From: Coix lacryma-jobi var. lacryma-jobi
Lineage: Eukaryota; Streptophyta; Magnoliopsida; Poales; Poaceae
Direction of reading: 5' to 3'
Length of the DNA stretch: 64,000 nucleotides
NCBI GenBank assembly: GCA_009763385.1
Contig: CM019827.1
Coordinates: 117,331,204-117,395,203 of the forward strand
Shown: piece by piece, positions 1 to 10,173 of the stretch
Numbering within the stretch: the stretch's first letter is position 1
How the letters are laid out: each line of letters opens with the position of its first letter
Position numbers and translations under genes: made by a program
Notes under the pieces: generated by a model
The model's input: only the letters and a program-made list of their open reading frames with translations
What the model was told of the DNA's origin: nothing
The model's database searches: none

Positions 1-963
1 ACTTTGTTGGTTCAGATTTACGTGGATGATATCATTTTTGGTGGTTCTTCTCATGCTTTGGTTGCCAAGTTTGCAGATACTATGAGCAGGGAATTTGAGA
101 TGAGCATAATGGGTGAGTTGACGTTTTTCCTCAGGTTGCAAATCAAGCAATCCTGAGAGGGGACGTTCGTGCACCAGGGCAAGTACACCAAGGACATATT
201 GAAGAAGTTCGATATGGGTGAGGCCAAGCCTCTTCCAACACCCATGTCAACCACGACGGCCCTAGATGCGGACAAGGAAGGAGAAGCTGTGGACCAGAAG
301 GAGTACCGAAGTATGATCGGGTCGCTGTTGTACTTGACAGCGACACGCCTGGACATTCAGTTCGCGGTGTGTCTTTGCGCGCGATTTCAGTCATCGCCGC
401 GCACCTCTCACTGTCAGGCGGTCAAGCGCATTATGAGGTATCTCTATTTCACACCTGAGTTCGGGATTTGGTATTCTGCTTCCTCCACCCTCTCCCTTTG
501 TGGTTACTCGGATGCTGATTTTGCTGATTGCCGACTTCAGCGCAAGTCCACTTCTGGGACTTGTCAGTTTTTGGGTTCTTCTCTTGTATATTGGTCTTCT
601 CGCAAGCAGTCTAGTGTCGCACAGTCTACCATAGAGGCTGAATATATTGCTGCGGCTAGCTGCTGTTCCCAGTTGTTATGGATGATGGCCACTTTGCGTG
701 ATTTTGGTCTAAGCTTTTCTCGAGTTCCATTGCTTTGTGACAGCACGAGTGCGATTAGCGTTGCTAAGAACCCCGTGATGCATTCTAAGACCAAACACAT
801 TGATGTGCGCTTTCATTTCTTGCGAGACCACTATGAGAAGGGTGATATCGACCTTCACCATGTCGATACTCATCTTCAGTTGGCAGATATTTTCACCAAG
901 CCTTTGGGCCAATCAACCTTTGTCAGGTTGAGAGGTGAGCTTGGTGTGTGTTTCCCCTTTTAG
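1..963 (+). pseudogene. Copia element A: 3' part of pol (RT end, RNase H)
   Basis: The window opens inside the reverse transcriptase, at the YVDD catalytic box (translated from about base 20: IYVDDIIFGG). The RNase H domain follows, with SDADFADC, the STSGTCQF block, the EAEYIAAA block and the terminal LADIFTKPL motif. The product would be the C-terminal end of a Ty1/copia polyprotein that copies element RNA into cDNA and removes the RNA strand. The frame is broken by a TGA near 152, where sister copies read CGA, so this copy is dead. The natural stop is the TAG at 961, after the CFPF ending shared by all copies here. Gag, protease and integrase lie outside the window. The family call is secure from motif order and from the full copies at 31-45 kb. 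Confidence 0.93.
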
Positions 964-2440
964 TTGGGGGAAACATTTTGGTTATTGTATCATAGACTGA
1001 CTTCATTTATTTCTAGCTTTCGCATTTCATCATTTTTGCATCTTTCTCTTCTCGAGCTTCATGTCTATAATCTGTAGAATGAATCTATGCTCTGATTAGT
1101 GTGTGCTCCGATGATATATGATGATGTTCGTAGCTTAGGCTCTTTTTGATCACTGATACATGTTGTGAGCTGAGCTACTTTTCAGAACTGTGAATATGCT
1201 TAATCCAACATTAAACATGTTCACCATTGAGTTTGACAACTAGCATGTGTAGAATGTGTTGAAGTTACGTGTGCTTTTCATATATGCTAGGTTGCTATGT
1301 CTCTAGTTCTGAGTCTTTCACTTGCTTGGTATGTTCATATTCTGCTAAATTTGAACCAAGTCTAAGTGAATTGAAAAGATCGAGATGGGATCACTTGACA
1401 GCACATCACGGTATCGAGACTATTTCTCATTGCACATTGAGTTAAACTTGAGCCGTGTAGTGTAAGACCGAAACCGTTGCTTCAAGCTTCTGATTGCTTA
1501 TGCATAGGCTTAGCTCGGTTGAAAAGTTAGGCAATGTCAAGTTTTCAACCTCTCGCAATCACATGCTAAAATTTTAAACTTGTGTAAAAACCGCTGCAAC
1601 TCCGATAATTGTTGAAAACACAAGTCTATGTTTCATTCTATAACATGATGATTGAACTTTGCTAGGGGTAGTTCACCTTGTATACATGTTTAGCACTTGT
1701 GTAACTTCCTGTCTATACATGTGTAGTGCTATTTTGGTGGTGAACCCCTTTTCTAAATGGCTTAAAACTGCTCACTTGGCTCATATGTTCCTATTTCGTA
1801 TTCTGTGATCAGTTTGAGCCTTTGCTGGCATTTGTGCTTTTTGTTGAGTCATCAGATCAGCACTATTTAGAGTATTTATTCACTCTCTGGAATATATACC
1901 TGAAGCTGCTAACTTGCATTTGTGACTCATATGCATTTGCCTTGTTGTGTGCATTTTCAACTAAGGAGGAGAAATTTGACAAATCATGTCCCTAATTTTG
2001 TGCACTATTGTAGGGGGAGTTTGCGTGCTTGTTTTATTTGATTGGTCAATTGGTTCGAAGCAGTTTTTCAATTGGTTTGGAACGATTTTCAGCTTGTGTG
2101 GTTTTTCAATTGGTTCAGAGCGGTTCTGCTAGTTGTGTTGAGCCTTTGCCTCTTTCTCGAGGGACTAGCTTGTCTTTGTCTTTCTTGCTCCGACCTTCTC
2201 GCTAGCGGTGTTGAGCCTGTTCTACCTCTTCTTGAGGGCTAGCTTTGCTTTGCTTGGTTGCGTCGAGCCGTTGCCCATGTCTTTGGGAACCAAGTTGTCT
2301 CGCTCACTCCATTCGACTTTTCCTGGCTTTTGCTTCGCTTTTAGTCGACTAGTTGAGTTCGCTTACTTCTTCTTCCTTCCTTCTTCTATCTTCATATGAT
2401 TTGTGTTGGTATTTGACAATGCACTCATCAAGGGGGAGAC
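964..2440 (+). other. Long non-coding 3' UTR of copia element A with polypurine tract
   Basis: About 1.5 kb lie between the pol stop and the 3' LTR. I see no envelope-like open frame, which would be the usual occupant in SIRE-type elements. It contains short GGGGGAG purine tracts (for example near 2010) and imperfect hairpins near 2185-2330, where GCTAGC and CTTGGTT/AACCAAG arms flank related loops. The functional polypurine tract AAGGGGGAG ends at 2440, directly against the LTR. The same layout recurs in B, C and D. Confidence 0.8.
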
Positions 2441-2788
2441 TGCGGATACATGGGTGTATGCCGGATCTTGAGATGATGAGTGATTGTCAACTGGTATGAT
2501 GCACATGTTCTTTGACTTGTGTTATGCAGGTGTTGAGCACGGATACGGTGATCAAAGGAAAGGTGAAGGTCAAGTAGAGACGTATCGTGTCGATGGACAC
2601 AGAGCGGTGAAGGGCGAACGTGAGGCTTGGACTGACGGACCGGTGGCCTGAGGATCGGCCGTGGTGGCTGACAGCCTGGGACAGCGACAAGTGAAGACTT
2701 GCGGGTGGACGGGGTGCACAGGCGGTGCATCCCTCTACGGCGTCGGTTTGGTGGTTGAGCCACAGACAAACCACCGAGTGGACGGTTT

Positions 2789-3046
2789 CCAGGTTTGGGC
2801 CTCAAAACCTGGGTGTGGCCGGTTTCCGAGTTTGGGCCACAAAACTCGGGCTGAGGACGGTTTCCAGGTTTGGGCCTCAAAACCTGGGTGCTGGCGGGTT
2901 TTTGAGTTTGGGCCACAAAACTCAGGCGACGAACGACAGGTTTCCCGGTTTCGGCCTCAAAACCGGGGGATGGCCCAGGTTTCCCGATTTCGGCCTCAAA
3001 ACCGGGGGATGGCCCAGGTTTCCCAGTTTCGGCCTCAAAATCGGGG
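2789..3046 (+). repeat. Array of seven inverted repeats with conserved loop, U3 of copia A
   Basis: Seven spaced units have the form stem-loop-stem. The loop is GGGCCTC, GGGCCAC or CGGCCTC. The arms read CCAGGTTT/AAAACCTGG, CCGAGTTT/AAAACTCGG, TGAGTTT/AAAACTCA and CCCGGTTT/AAAACCGGG. The arms change together while the loop stays, so base pairing is kept. Equivalent arrays lie at 19479-19702, 29575-29757, 37411-37668, 55670-55926 and 59241-59465. Confidence 0.88.
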
Positions 3047-3240
3047 GGAGGTCCGTGAAAAGGACGAGCAGAGCGGTGGCGGCACGTGGCGGCAATCGGT
3101 GAGGTCGCGTCGAGGCGAAGCTACCAATTGTGCGGGGTGTGGCCGTCGGATCACCATCTACTTCGAGTTGGTCCAGAATAACCTTAGGGTTTAGCTGGTT
3201 CGCTCTATGTATGATTAGGGGTAGAGTGGGAATAGGATTA

Positions 3241-3250
3241 GTATAAGTAG
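3241..3250 (+). promoter_or_regulatory. TATA-like box of copia LTR (A)
   Basis: GTATAAGTAG lies between the U3 hairpin array and a pyrimidine-rich stretch, where an LTR promoter is expected. Equivalent positions in C read GATAAATA (29943 and 59651). The assignment is by position and composition only. Confidence 0.45.
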
Positions 3251-3840
3251 ATGGAGACACCCACCTCCCAACCTATCTCAGCCATTGCTATTTTAATTCT
3301 AGGGTTTCCTGCTTCCTATTCCCTGTTGTAGCTACTGAGATCCGCAGAGGCGGTGAACAATACCTCTGTGTATTTGGATTTTGCGGAAACGGGACCGGAT
3401 TCCCGTTGTCTCCTCGGGGGGACGAAATTCGGCTGGCAATTCGTGGTCTTGATTCGCGTTTTGAACTTGTTCTTCGCGTTCTTTGTTTCTCCATGATTTT
3501 CCCGTCACTTAATCTCCCTCCTCGCTGCGTCTTTTTCGAATCCACTTGAATCAACTAGTTCTTTGAAGTGAGGAGAACATTTCCACTGAAGGAATTCATC
3601 TCTACCCTCACGAACAAGTAGATCGGGTCGATTCAAGTTTCGTAGCGTTTTTTCGGTTCATACACCTTCCCTCTCGATTTCTCGGAGTTAGAGTCGATTT
3701 GAGCGGATGATTTCTTGGGGATAGTCTCCTAACTATCTTGTGATCATCTTATCCAAGTTTGAGATCATGGGATTTTGATTTGGATCGGATTTGGGAAGAT
3801 TTGGGTGAAGGGCGACCGAAATCGCCCTCTCTGGGCACTC

Positions 3841-4102
3841 ACGGACAGTCCGTCGCTGTGCCCGCGGACATTCCGCGCATCGGGACTTGGCCAGATTAGT
3901 GGCCGCAAGTCTCAGTCGTTTGAGTCCAGGTTGACCGGCAGATTGTCCGCCGTTGCAATCCGCGGACAGTCCTGGACTGTCCAAAGCTGTTTCAGCAGAG
4001 GTGCTGTTTTGCTCTTTTGGCCGGCGGATAGTCCGCCACCGAAGCCCGGACAGTCCGCCGTTGGGCAGACAGTCCGCGGACTGGACTCCGGACAGTCCGC
4101 CA
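3841..4102 (+). repeat. GGACAGTCC palindrome array, R/U5 of copia A
   Basis: About nine copies of GCGGACAGTCCGC-like motifs are irregularly spaced downstream of the TATA-like box, so they lie in the transcribed leader. The flanking bases of each copy often pair (GGC...GCC or CGC...GCG). Matching arrays lie at 38434-38719 and 56692-56959 in element D. Elements B and C have a different motif at this site. Confidence 0.85.
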
Positions 4103-4511
4103 ACCTGCTGTAGGTTGTGATTTAGTGCGTTTGCTCTCCCGGCTTTTTGGCTTGGTTTTCGTACTTCTCGTTTGGCCTTAGAGTTCACCAAGGAACCTCT
4201 CTAGGTATCTTTGCTACTCGTTAGCATCGGTATTTGGAGATTTCCTGACATAGCCGTCCATCTACATTTGGCTGTCAGTTTTTGGGGTTGAACTTGAGCC
4301 GGAGCTTTTGGGTTTTGACTCGCTCTCGTTTGGTGGTGTCTCGCTGTGATCCAAGGGATCATCCACCCTCTTCCAAGGGTCGTGGGTATCACGTTTCGAT
4401 CGAAGCTTTTGGGGGTTGATTTTCGGGACAGAGGCCAAAGTTTCGAGAGAAATTTTTAGGCTCCCATTCACCCCTCCTCTAGTCTCTTTCTGTAGCGTTC
4501 TCGGTCCTTCA

Positions 4512-5190
4512 TCCTTCATCGTTCCCTAGAGGTGATGTTGGCGCCAACGCGTACTCCTCTCTCTTTGGCGCTCCTTATCCCGGTGGCTATGGTGGTCCTT
4601 CTGGTGGCCACTATTAGATCTTACGCTTATCGTGGCCTACCCTTTTTGGCATTTGATGCCAAAGGGTGAGTGTTAGGCTTTATTCATGATGTAATAGTTA
4701 GTCTTGGAGACAGAGAGAGTTTAAACTGTGTGGTTATGCTACTTTTAAATTTGTGATGTGATGAGGATGTGAAACATTTGAGCTTAATGTAATATTTATG
4801 TTTGGTTGATTCTCTATTTTCTGCTCATATCATGATTGGTGATTGTTGTTTTTGATATGGCTATGTGATTTGAGTCCTTTTCTTTCTTCCATAGCCATTC
4901 GGTTTCTCTTATTCTTATTGTTATGTGAATCACCATGTCATTTTGTTCATGCATCACAAATTGTTATATATGATGTTGTCACACACTTAGGCACCCCACA
5001 GATTGCAAAATTTAGGAGGGCTCTTATTCTTGTGTATGCAACCTTGCTTAAAGTCAAGGATTGAAATTCATGTCCAAAGCATACACTAAGGGGGAGCTTG
5101 AACTAAATTTTGGAATTGAAAAGTTTCAATTCTTTCTATCCTTATTGTAAGCCTAAGTTGGTTGTCATCAATTACCAAAAAGGGAGAGTT
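4512..5190 (+). mobile_element. 3' internal remnant of copia-like element I with gag tail
   Basis: After the LTR of A comes unrelated retroelement sequence. A frame ending at the TAG at 4615 encodes a glycine/tyrosine-rich tail (SSLFGAPYPGGYGGPSGGHY), which resembles the C-terminus of a retroelement gag; I infer this from composition and position. About 570 bp of AT-rich 3' UTR follow, ending in the purine tract AAAAAGGGAGAG against the LTR at 5191. No pol is present before the LTR, so I may be a non-autonomous, gag-only element. A inserted into it; its 5' half is outside the window. Confidence 0.65.
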
Positions 5191-5532
5191 TGTAAGTGCA
5201 TTCGCCCCCAATGTGGGTTTTGGCTAATTAATGACAATCAAATTAGGGACTAACGGATTTATAAAAGCATGTATGCAGGTGTTAGTTCCTAAAAGGATTT
5301 GAAATGTTGAAATCTCGTTGAACAAAGCACATTGAAAATATTTGGACAAAAGATACCTAGCTCAAGTGGTGGTTTGAAAGTTTGATTTTAAACTTGAGTT
5401 ATAGGTAAGCCGGACTATCAAGAGGGTCACAATTTAGGTTGGCTAGATGTGGAGAAAAGTGCTCAAATCGACTAACTAAAGTTTGCTTGAGAGTCACCGC
5501 ACGATCACGAACACATAGAGTCTTTTCTGTAC

Positions 5533-6162
5533 AGTCGGTAGTACCGACCATGGGGGTCGGTAGTACCGACCAGGGCTGCAGCGCATAATGCTCTCTGGGT
5601 AAAGTTCATTTTGAACTGTCGGTAGTACCGCCATAAAAGTCGGTGGTACCGACCATCCAGACCAATCTAACACCCTCTCTATGTAGGATCAAAAATTACT
5701 TGGCGGTAGTACCGCCATATGATCGATACTACCGACCCTCCGTGGTACCGACCCTAGTCGGTAGAAAGGTCATTTTTGTAGACCTCTCTGTCTGTGCTCA
5801 TAATGTCTTGGCGGTAGTACAGCCATATAGTCGGTACTACCAACCCTCGGTGGTACCGACCCAAGCCGGTAGAAAGACAAGTTTGCAGAGCTCTCTGTGT
5901 TCGCGCAATTTGACTTGGTGGTAATACCGCCATATGGTCGGTACTACCGACCCTCGGTGGTACCGACCCTGGTCGGTAGTTACCGAGGGACCAAGTGCTT
6001 TTCTGTGGAGCTCTCTGTTCGCGGCCGATTTGGCCTGACGGTAGTACCGTCATAAGGTCGGTACTACCGACCCTCAGTGGTACCGACCTGAGGCCGGTAG
6101 CAGGTTTTAGGTCAAACTCAGATCTGGCGCAGTGGTCTTTGACTGGTTGGTACTACCGACCA
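5533..6162 (+). repeat. GGTCGGTAGTACCGACC palindrome array with roughly 105-120 bp higher-order repeat
   Basis: At least fifteen inverted repeats built on CGGTAGTACCG or CGGTACTACCG occur here. Between 5700 and 6110 they form about four tandem longer units, each with a GGCGGTAGTACCGCC type, a GTCGGTACTACCGAC type, a GGTGGTACCGACC type and a CGGTAG tail. Arms co-vary: TGGCGGTA/TACCGCCA at 5701, TGACGGTA/TACCGTCA at 6036, GGTCGGTA/TACCGACC at 6057. A few eroded copies continue near 6905-6965. Confidence 0.88.
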
Positions 6163-6178
6163 GCCTCGGGACTGGGAA

Positions 6179-6187
6179 CTATAAATA
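6179..6187 (+). promoter_or_regulatory. TATA box of the element I LTR
   Basis: CTATAAATA sits just after the palindrome array, followed by a CT-rich stretch suited to transcription start. In this LTR the palindromes therefore lie upstream of the promoter, unlike the GGACAGTCC array of copia A and D. Confidence 0.6.
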
Positions 6188-7075
6188 GCTCTCCACTTCT
6201 CTTTTGACTGTTACCCACTCATTCCATTCACTTACTACGACCTACCAACTGACAAAACAATCTCCAAGCATTGACTCCTCCCCTCTCTCTCTCTCTCCCT
6301 TTGCTCCTAGATTCATTCCCTTGCAAGATTTGAGCTAGGGAAGTGAGATTAGAGAGTGGGAAGCTTCGATCTACGACTTGAGCACTTGGTTTCCATCTAG
6401 CCGGCTTGTTTTGTGTCTATTACTCTTGGGTTCTTTTGAACCCTAGCTGGTTAGGTGTTCTTCGTGGTAGCCTGTATTGATTCATTTGTGAGGGCTCTCC
6501 GAAGTGTTTGTATTTCCCCTGAGATTCCTAGTAGAGAAACTCAACTAGCCTTTGTGGTTGCTTGAGTGAGGCAAGGAGATGAAAGAGACTCCGACCTTTG
6601 TGGTCACCTCAACAACGAGGAAGTAGATGCGCCTTAGTGGTGTGGCCGAACCTCGGGATAAATCCTTGTGTCTCGCGTGCTTGTTGTTATCTCTACTTTC
6701 GATATTTCACTTGTACTTGTATTCGCCGTGATCTTCCTCTCCCTATCGCCTTCTTAGGTTGGGAAGGCTCGATCTACACCGTGGGAAGCAACCAAGGCTT
6801 AGAGAGGCTAGAATCTTCATCGACAATACTTAGGGAAGTGGGGTGTTTAGTTGTTTTACATTCATAACTTACATACAGTGGATTTGTAGTTTCTCTTTAG
6901 GGTTCCGGTAGTGTCGTTTGTTTGTGTCGGTAGTATCGGTGTTTCATACCCGGTAGTACCTACCCAAACAAACTAGTAATACCAGTGGTTATCTAACTAC
7001 AAGTTTTAGTTTGTGAAGTTTTAGATTGCAGAAAATCACCTATTCACGCCCCTCTAGGCTGATTTGATCCTTTCA

Positions 7076-7429
7076 GTTATGATTCGAGATCCAATGATAG
7101 GGGTAAGCGCCCGCTTCCCCTTATATAATCGGGTGAAGCTCAGCACATACCGAGTCCTAGTCGGTTACAACAGAGGAGTCCTATTCTAATTACAAGACTT
7201 CCTTTAGAAACTCGACTAAGCTACAACGAGAGTCCTAATCCATGTCAACTTCGTATCATGTCTTTGGATCTCTCGCGACATCCAGGACTAGTCCGAGTAA
7301 TCATCTTCTGATGATACCTCTAACATTCTAGTCCTTCACAGAGTGAGCTACCTATATAATACGGTCCATGGACATCAGTGCTCCACACTTACCTTTGCCT
7401 ATTTGCCTGGACAGTAATGACCAACAACC
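7076..7429 (+). other. Unclassified intergenic stretch between LTR I and the hAT element
   Basis: About 350 bp without a convincing coding frame. It includes repeated AGTCCTA and CTCGACTA-like words. I cannot assign it to an element; it could be pre-insertion flank or the tail of another transposon. Confidence 0.4.
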
Positions 7430-7483
7430 AAATTCGGTTTAAAATGAATTTTGAATTAAGGATATTTTGGATTAAAAGTAGAA

Positions 7484-7660
7484 ACGTAGAAAACGGTCGA
7501 ACTCGGTTGAAAAACTCCTCAACCGTTTCCACTTCTCCATTTGAAATACGAAAATGGAAGTGAAAACGGTAAAATCGGACAAGGAAATACGAATTCGATC
7601 GGATTAAATATAGAAAACGACGCGGTTCGGTTCGGGATATTTCCGTTTCGTTTTCATCCT
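7484..7660. repeat. AAACGG/CCGTTT subterminal motif cluster
   Basis: Four exact AAACGG or CCGTTT hexamers occur in about 170 bp (near 7489, 7522, 7564 and 7643), plus near matches such as AAACGACG. In the maize Ac element this hexamer is bound by the transposase at both ends. Position beside a hAT transposase remnant supports the same role. Confidence 0.55.
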
Positions 7661-8244
7661 TCCTGCTAACGGCCTTGCCGGTCTCCCCCCATCCGCACCC
7701 CTCATATAAAATGAGGACATGCGGCCGCCGCCCCCTCATCCCAAACCCTAGCGCACGCATTCTCTCCAGCTCTCCTTGACTCCTCCAGATCTAGTCCTCC
7801 TCCTCCACAGCTCCACTCGGCTACTCTTCTGTCCTCCTCGACTCCGGTGATATCCCTCCACCGCCCCACCCTTCGTGTCGCTATACGCTGCTACCACTCA
7901 CACCTCTCCTCTCCCATCTGCATTTGGATCAGGTGAGTGGTGGACTTGGTGGCCATCCGACGTCTTCTCCTCGTCGACTCCGGTGACGTCCCTCCGTCAT
8001 CCGAGTGTCCGACGACGACCGCGTCGTGCTCCTACCTCAGGCCTTCCTCTTGGCTCTCGCTCTACTCCATCCCTGTCTTTCCCTTTCCATCTCCCTCTCT
8101 CTCTCTCTCTCGTCTCAAGCTATGTGAGTTCGTGCTCCTATCTGTGCCTTCTCCGCCGCTCGCCGTCCTCTAATTGGTGTGTCGTTGTCTTCTCCCTGGT
8201 CGGTCTTGACCCCGTCTTCTTCGGCACCGGGCTCCGGAGCGCAG

Positions 8245-8356
8245 GTAAGCGTAACCCTAACCCTATCCATCATCTTCTTCCTTTGTCTCTCATCTCTCTC
8301 ACTCTCTCTGCCTCTCTCATGTCTTGTCTAACTCTGTTTTGTCTCACATTTTGCAG
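8245..8356 (+). other. Probable 5' UTR intron of the hAT transposase gene
   Basis: A good donor (GCAG/GTAAGC) at 8245 and a T-rich acceptor (CACATTTTGCAG) ending at 8356 flank a pyrimidine-rich segment upstream of the likely start codon at 8457. This is inferred from splice signals alone. Confidence 0.5.
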
Positions 8357-8456
8357 GTCGATAGCCGACGCGTCCTCCTCTAGTTGCGCCTGCAGCCTAG
8401 AGCGACGACGCAGGCGACCACCCGCTCCGTCGAGGAATGACGTTGGGGAGGGTGCT

Positions 8457-10173
8457 ATGGCCGAAGGCGATGTTGTCCAACCGGTCATTGACAAGAACAC
8501 CTTGATCGGTGAAGACGACATCGCTGGCGAACCGGAGAACGACGACGACATATCTGAGGACGCAGCTGCCTTGTTCGGTATCACTATTGGGGATGCCTCT
8601 GCTCCTCCCATTGATCTGGACGATGACAGTGGTGTAGCGGCCACGGCTGCTGGCACTACGGTCGGCTCGTCTGCTTTTGTTGATGCTGGTAATGCTACTC
8701 CTTCCTCATCAACGCTTGGTAAGGGTAAATCTTCTGTCTGGGATGACTTTACTGAGGTATATGAGACCATTAATGGTAGAAAGATTTGCACTAAATCTAT
8801 ATGTAAAGTGTGCAAAAACACTCTCTCTGCTAGATCAAATGCTGGTACTGGTCACTTAAAGAGACATCAAAAATCATGTAAGCAAAAAACTAATCATGCT
8901 GCTATGGTTCAGTCAAGGCTAGCTTTTAATTCTGATGGTTCTTTGCATAACTGGGAGTACAAACCTGAAAGTATGGATTGGACATGGATGTTAGATGGAA
9001 TGCTACATACCTTATGTTAGGGGGTCTTTGCATAACATGGTTCTTTGCATAATTCTGTCAGGCTAGGGGTCTTAGGCCTAGAAAGTTTGGATTGGACATG
9101 AATGTTAGATGGAATGCTACATACCTTATGCTTAAACACTTGGTTCCTTACCAGGATGTGTTTTCTGTGTTCATTAATTCAAACTTTGGTGTTGAATTGT
9201 TGTCTGCTAGGCACTGGTATGTTGCTACAAAAATATTGGAGTTCCTAGAACTCTTCTATGACTCCACTGTTGTTCTTTCTGGTGTATACTATCTAACTAG
9301 TCCACTGATCCTGCATCATGTTCTAGAAATTGCTTCTCACTTACATGCTTCTGAAAAAGATTAATACCTAATGTTTGTTGTCTATCCAATGATGCTTAAG
9401 TTTCTTGTTGTATTCATTTGCATTCATACTTGATCCTAGAGCTAAGATGAGAGGCTTGTTTAATCTTTTGCAATTGTTACAAGAATGCACTGGTGTTGAA
9501 TATAGTTCATATTATGCTGAAGTTAAAACTGAAATGTCAAAACTGTTTAGCAAATATGAAGCCAATTTGGTGCAGCTAGGTCTCAAAGGGCAACACACTC
9601 AGCAGTCCCCTCAGGTAAGAAAAAGCAGACATGGGGAAGAATCTTTGGTGGTCGTGGCGGACCTGGTAATGTTGGTGCTTGCACTGTCTCTGCTCCCACT
9701 TCATCATCTATTGCTTCTGAGCTCTCTATCTATTTGGATAGTGACAATGTCACTGCATATGAGGATGACTTTGATATTCTGTTGTGGTGGCGTGACCACA
9801 AACTAACGTATCCAATCCTATCTATTGTGGCTAGAGACATTATGTGTGTTCCTGTTTCAACTATTTCTTCTTGACAGGAAGGATCATTGAAGAGCATCGT
9901 CAATGCTTGTTACCTGAACATGTGGAGATGCTTACTTGCATCAAGGTAATGAGAAATTGTAATTGTAATTGTAATCTGATTGTTACTCATGCAGAATTGT
10001 AATTGTAATCTGATTTTTACCTAGGATTGAGATTGGGAGAAAGAAGGCTGCAGCGTTCTGTGGACAACACAGAATTGGAGGAATCATTCAAGAACCTATA
10101 CCTTGACGATGAAGATCAATCCTCTACTGCTGCTGCTAGTCCTTCTAGTTCTTTTGGTTCTGTGAGAGGGTGA
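8457..10173 (+). pseudogene. hAT transposase pseudogene (BED finger, central fragment, dimerisation domain)
   Basis: The likely start is ATG 8457, after an upstream intron. An acidic N-terminus leads to a BED zinc finger (CKVCKNTL...HLKRHQKSC, about residues 100-150), the DNA-binding module of hAT transposases. The frame then fails at 9018. Central fragments resume at 9092 with RWNATYLML and the block around FLELFYDSTVVLSGVYY, and at 9405 with AFILDPRAKM. The C-terminal hATC dimerisation region is visible from about 9710 (SELSIYLDSDNV, DILLWWRDHKL, YPILSIVARDI). It is followed by a shifted LTGRIIEEHR, so the usual SES motif is lost. Most of the catalytic core between the BED finger and RWNATY is missing. 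The gene cannot make active transposase. Confidence 0.8.

Larger units (their letters stand above)
2441..4511 (+). mobile_element. 3' LTR of copia element A (subfamily 1)
   Basis: The LTR is 2071 bp, starts TGCGGATACATGGGTG and ends GGTCCTTCA, giving the expected TG...CA ends. A purine tract precedes it. It carries the U3 hairpin array (2789-3046), a TATA-like GTATAAGTAG at 3241, and the GGACAGTCC array (3841-4102). It matches the LTR pair of D more closely than those of B and C, because D has the same GGACAGTCC motif at the same place. The partner 5' LTR is outside the window. Confidence 0.92.
5191..7075 (+). mobile_element. 3' LTR of copia-like element I
   Basis: The LTR is 1885 bp with TG...CA ends: TGTAAGTGCATTCGCCC at the start and a ...CCTCTAGGCTGATTTGATC CTTTCA-type end, common in grass copia LTRs. 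A polypurine tract precedes it. A TATA box (CTATAAATA) lies at 6179-6187, downstream of the GGTCGGTAGTACCGACC array. No second LTR or primer site follows, so this is a right-hand LTR whose partner lies left of the window or was lost. Confidence 0.82.

Noticed and set aside
964..2440. Envelope-like gene in the copia 3' UTR, as in SIRE1
   Set aside because: No frame longer than about 65 codons recurs among A, B, C and D, and none has a convincing signal peptide plus membrane segment.
2428..3260. Overlapping open frames on both strands across the LTR hairpin array (Gly/Pro/Gln-rich, repeated FGPQN-like or RPKPGN-like words)
   Set aside because: They are translations of the inverted-repeat array in all frames. 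They recur in every LTR with shifted ends and have no domain or start context.
3733..4191. Minus- and plus-strand frames over the GGACAGTCC array
   Set aside because: Apparent protein repeats (GQSA, TVR) come from the DNA motif; frames differ between LTR copies.
5533..6162. Possible CRISPR-like array, because of regular short palindromes
   Set aside because: Spacing and unit type are irregular, the spacers are themselves repeated, and the context is a plant LTR.
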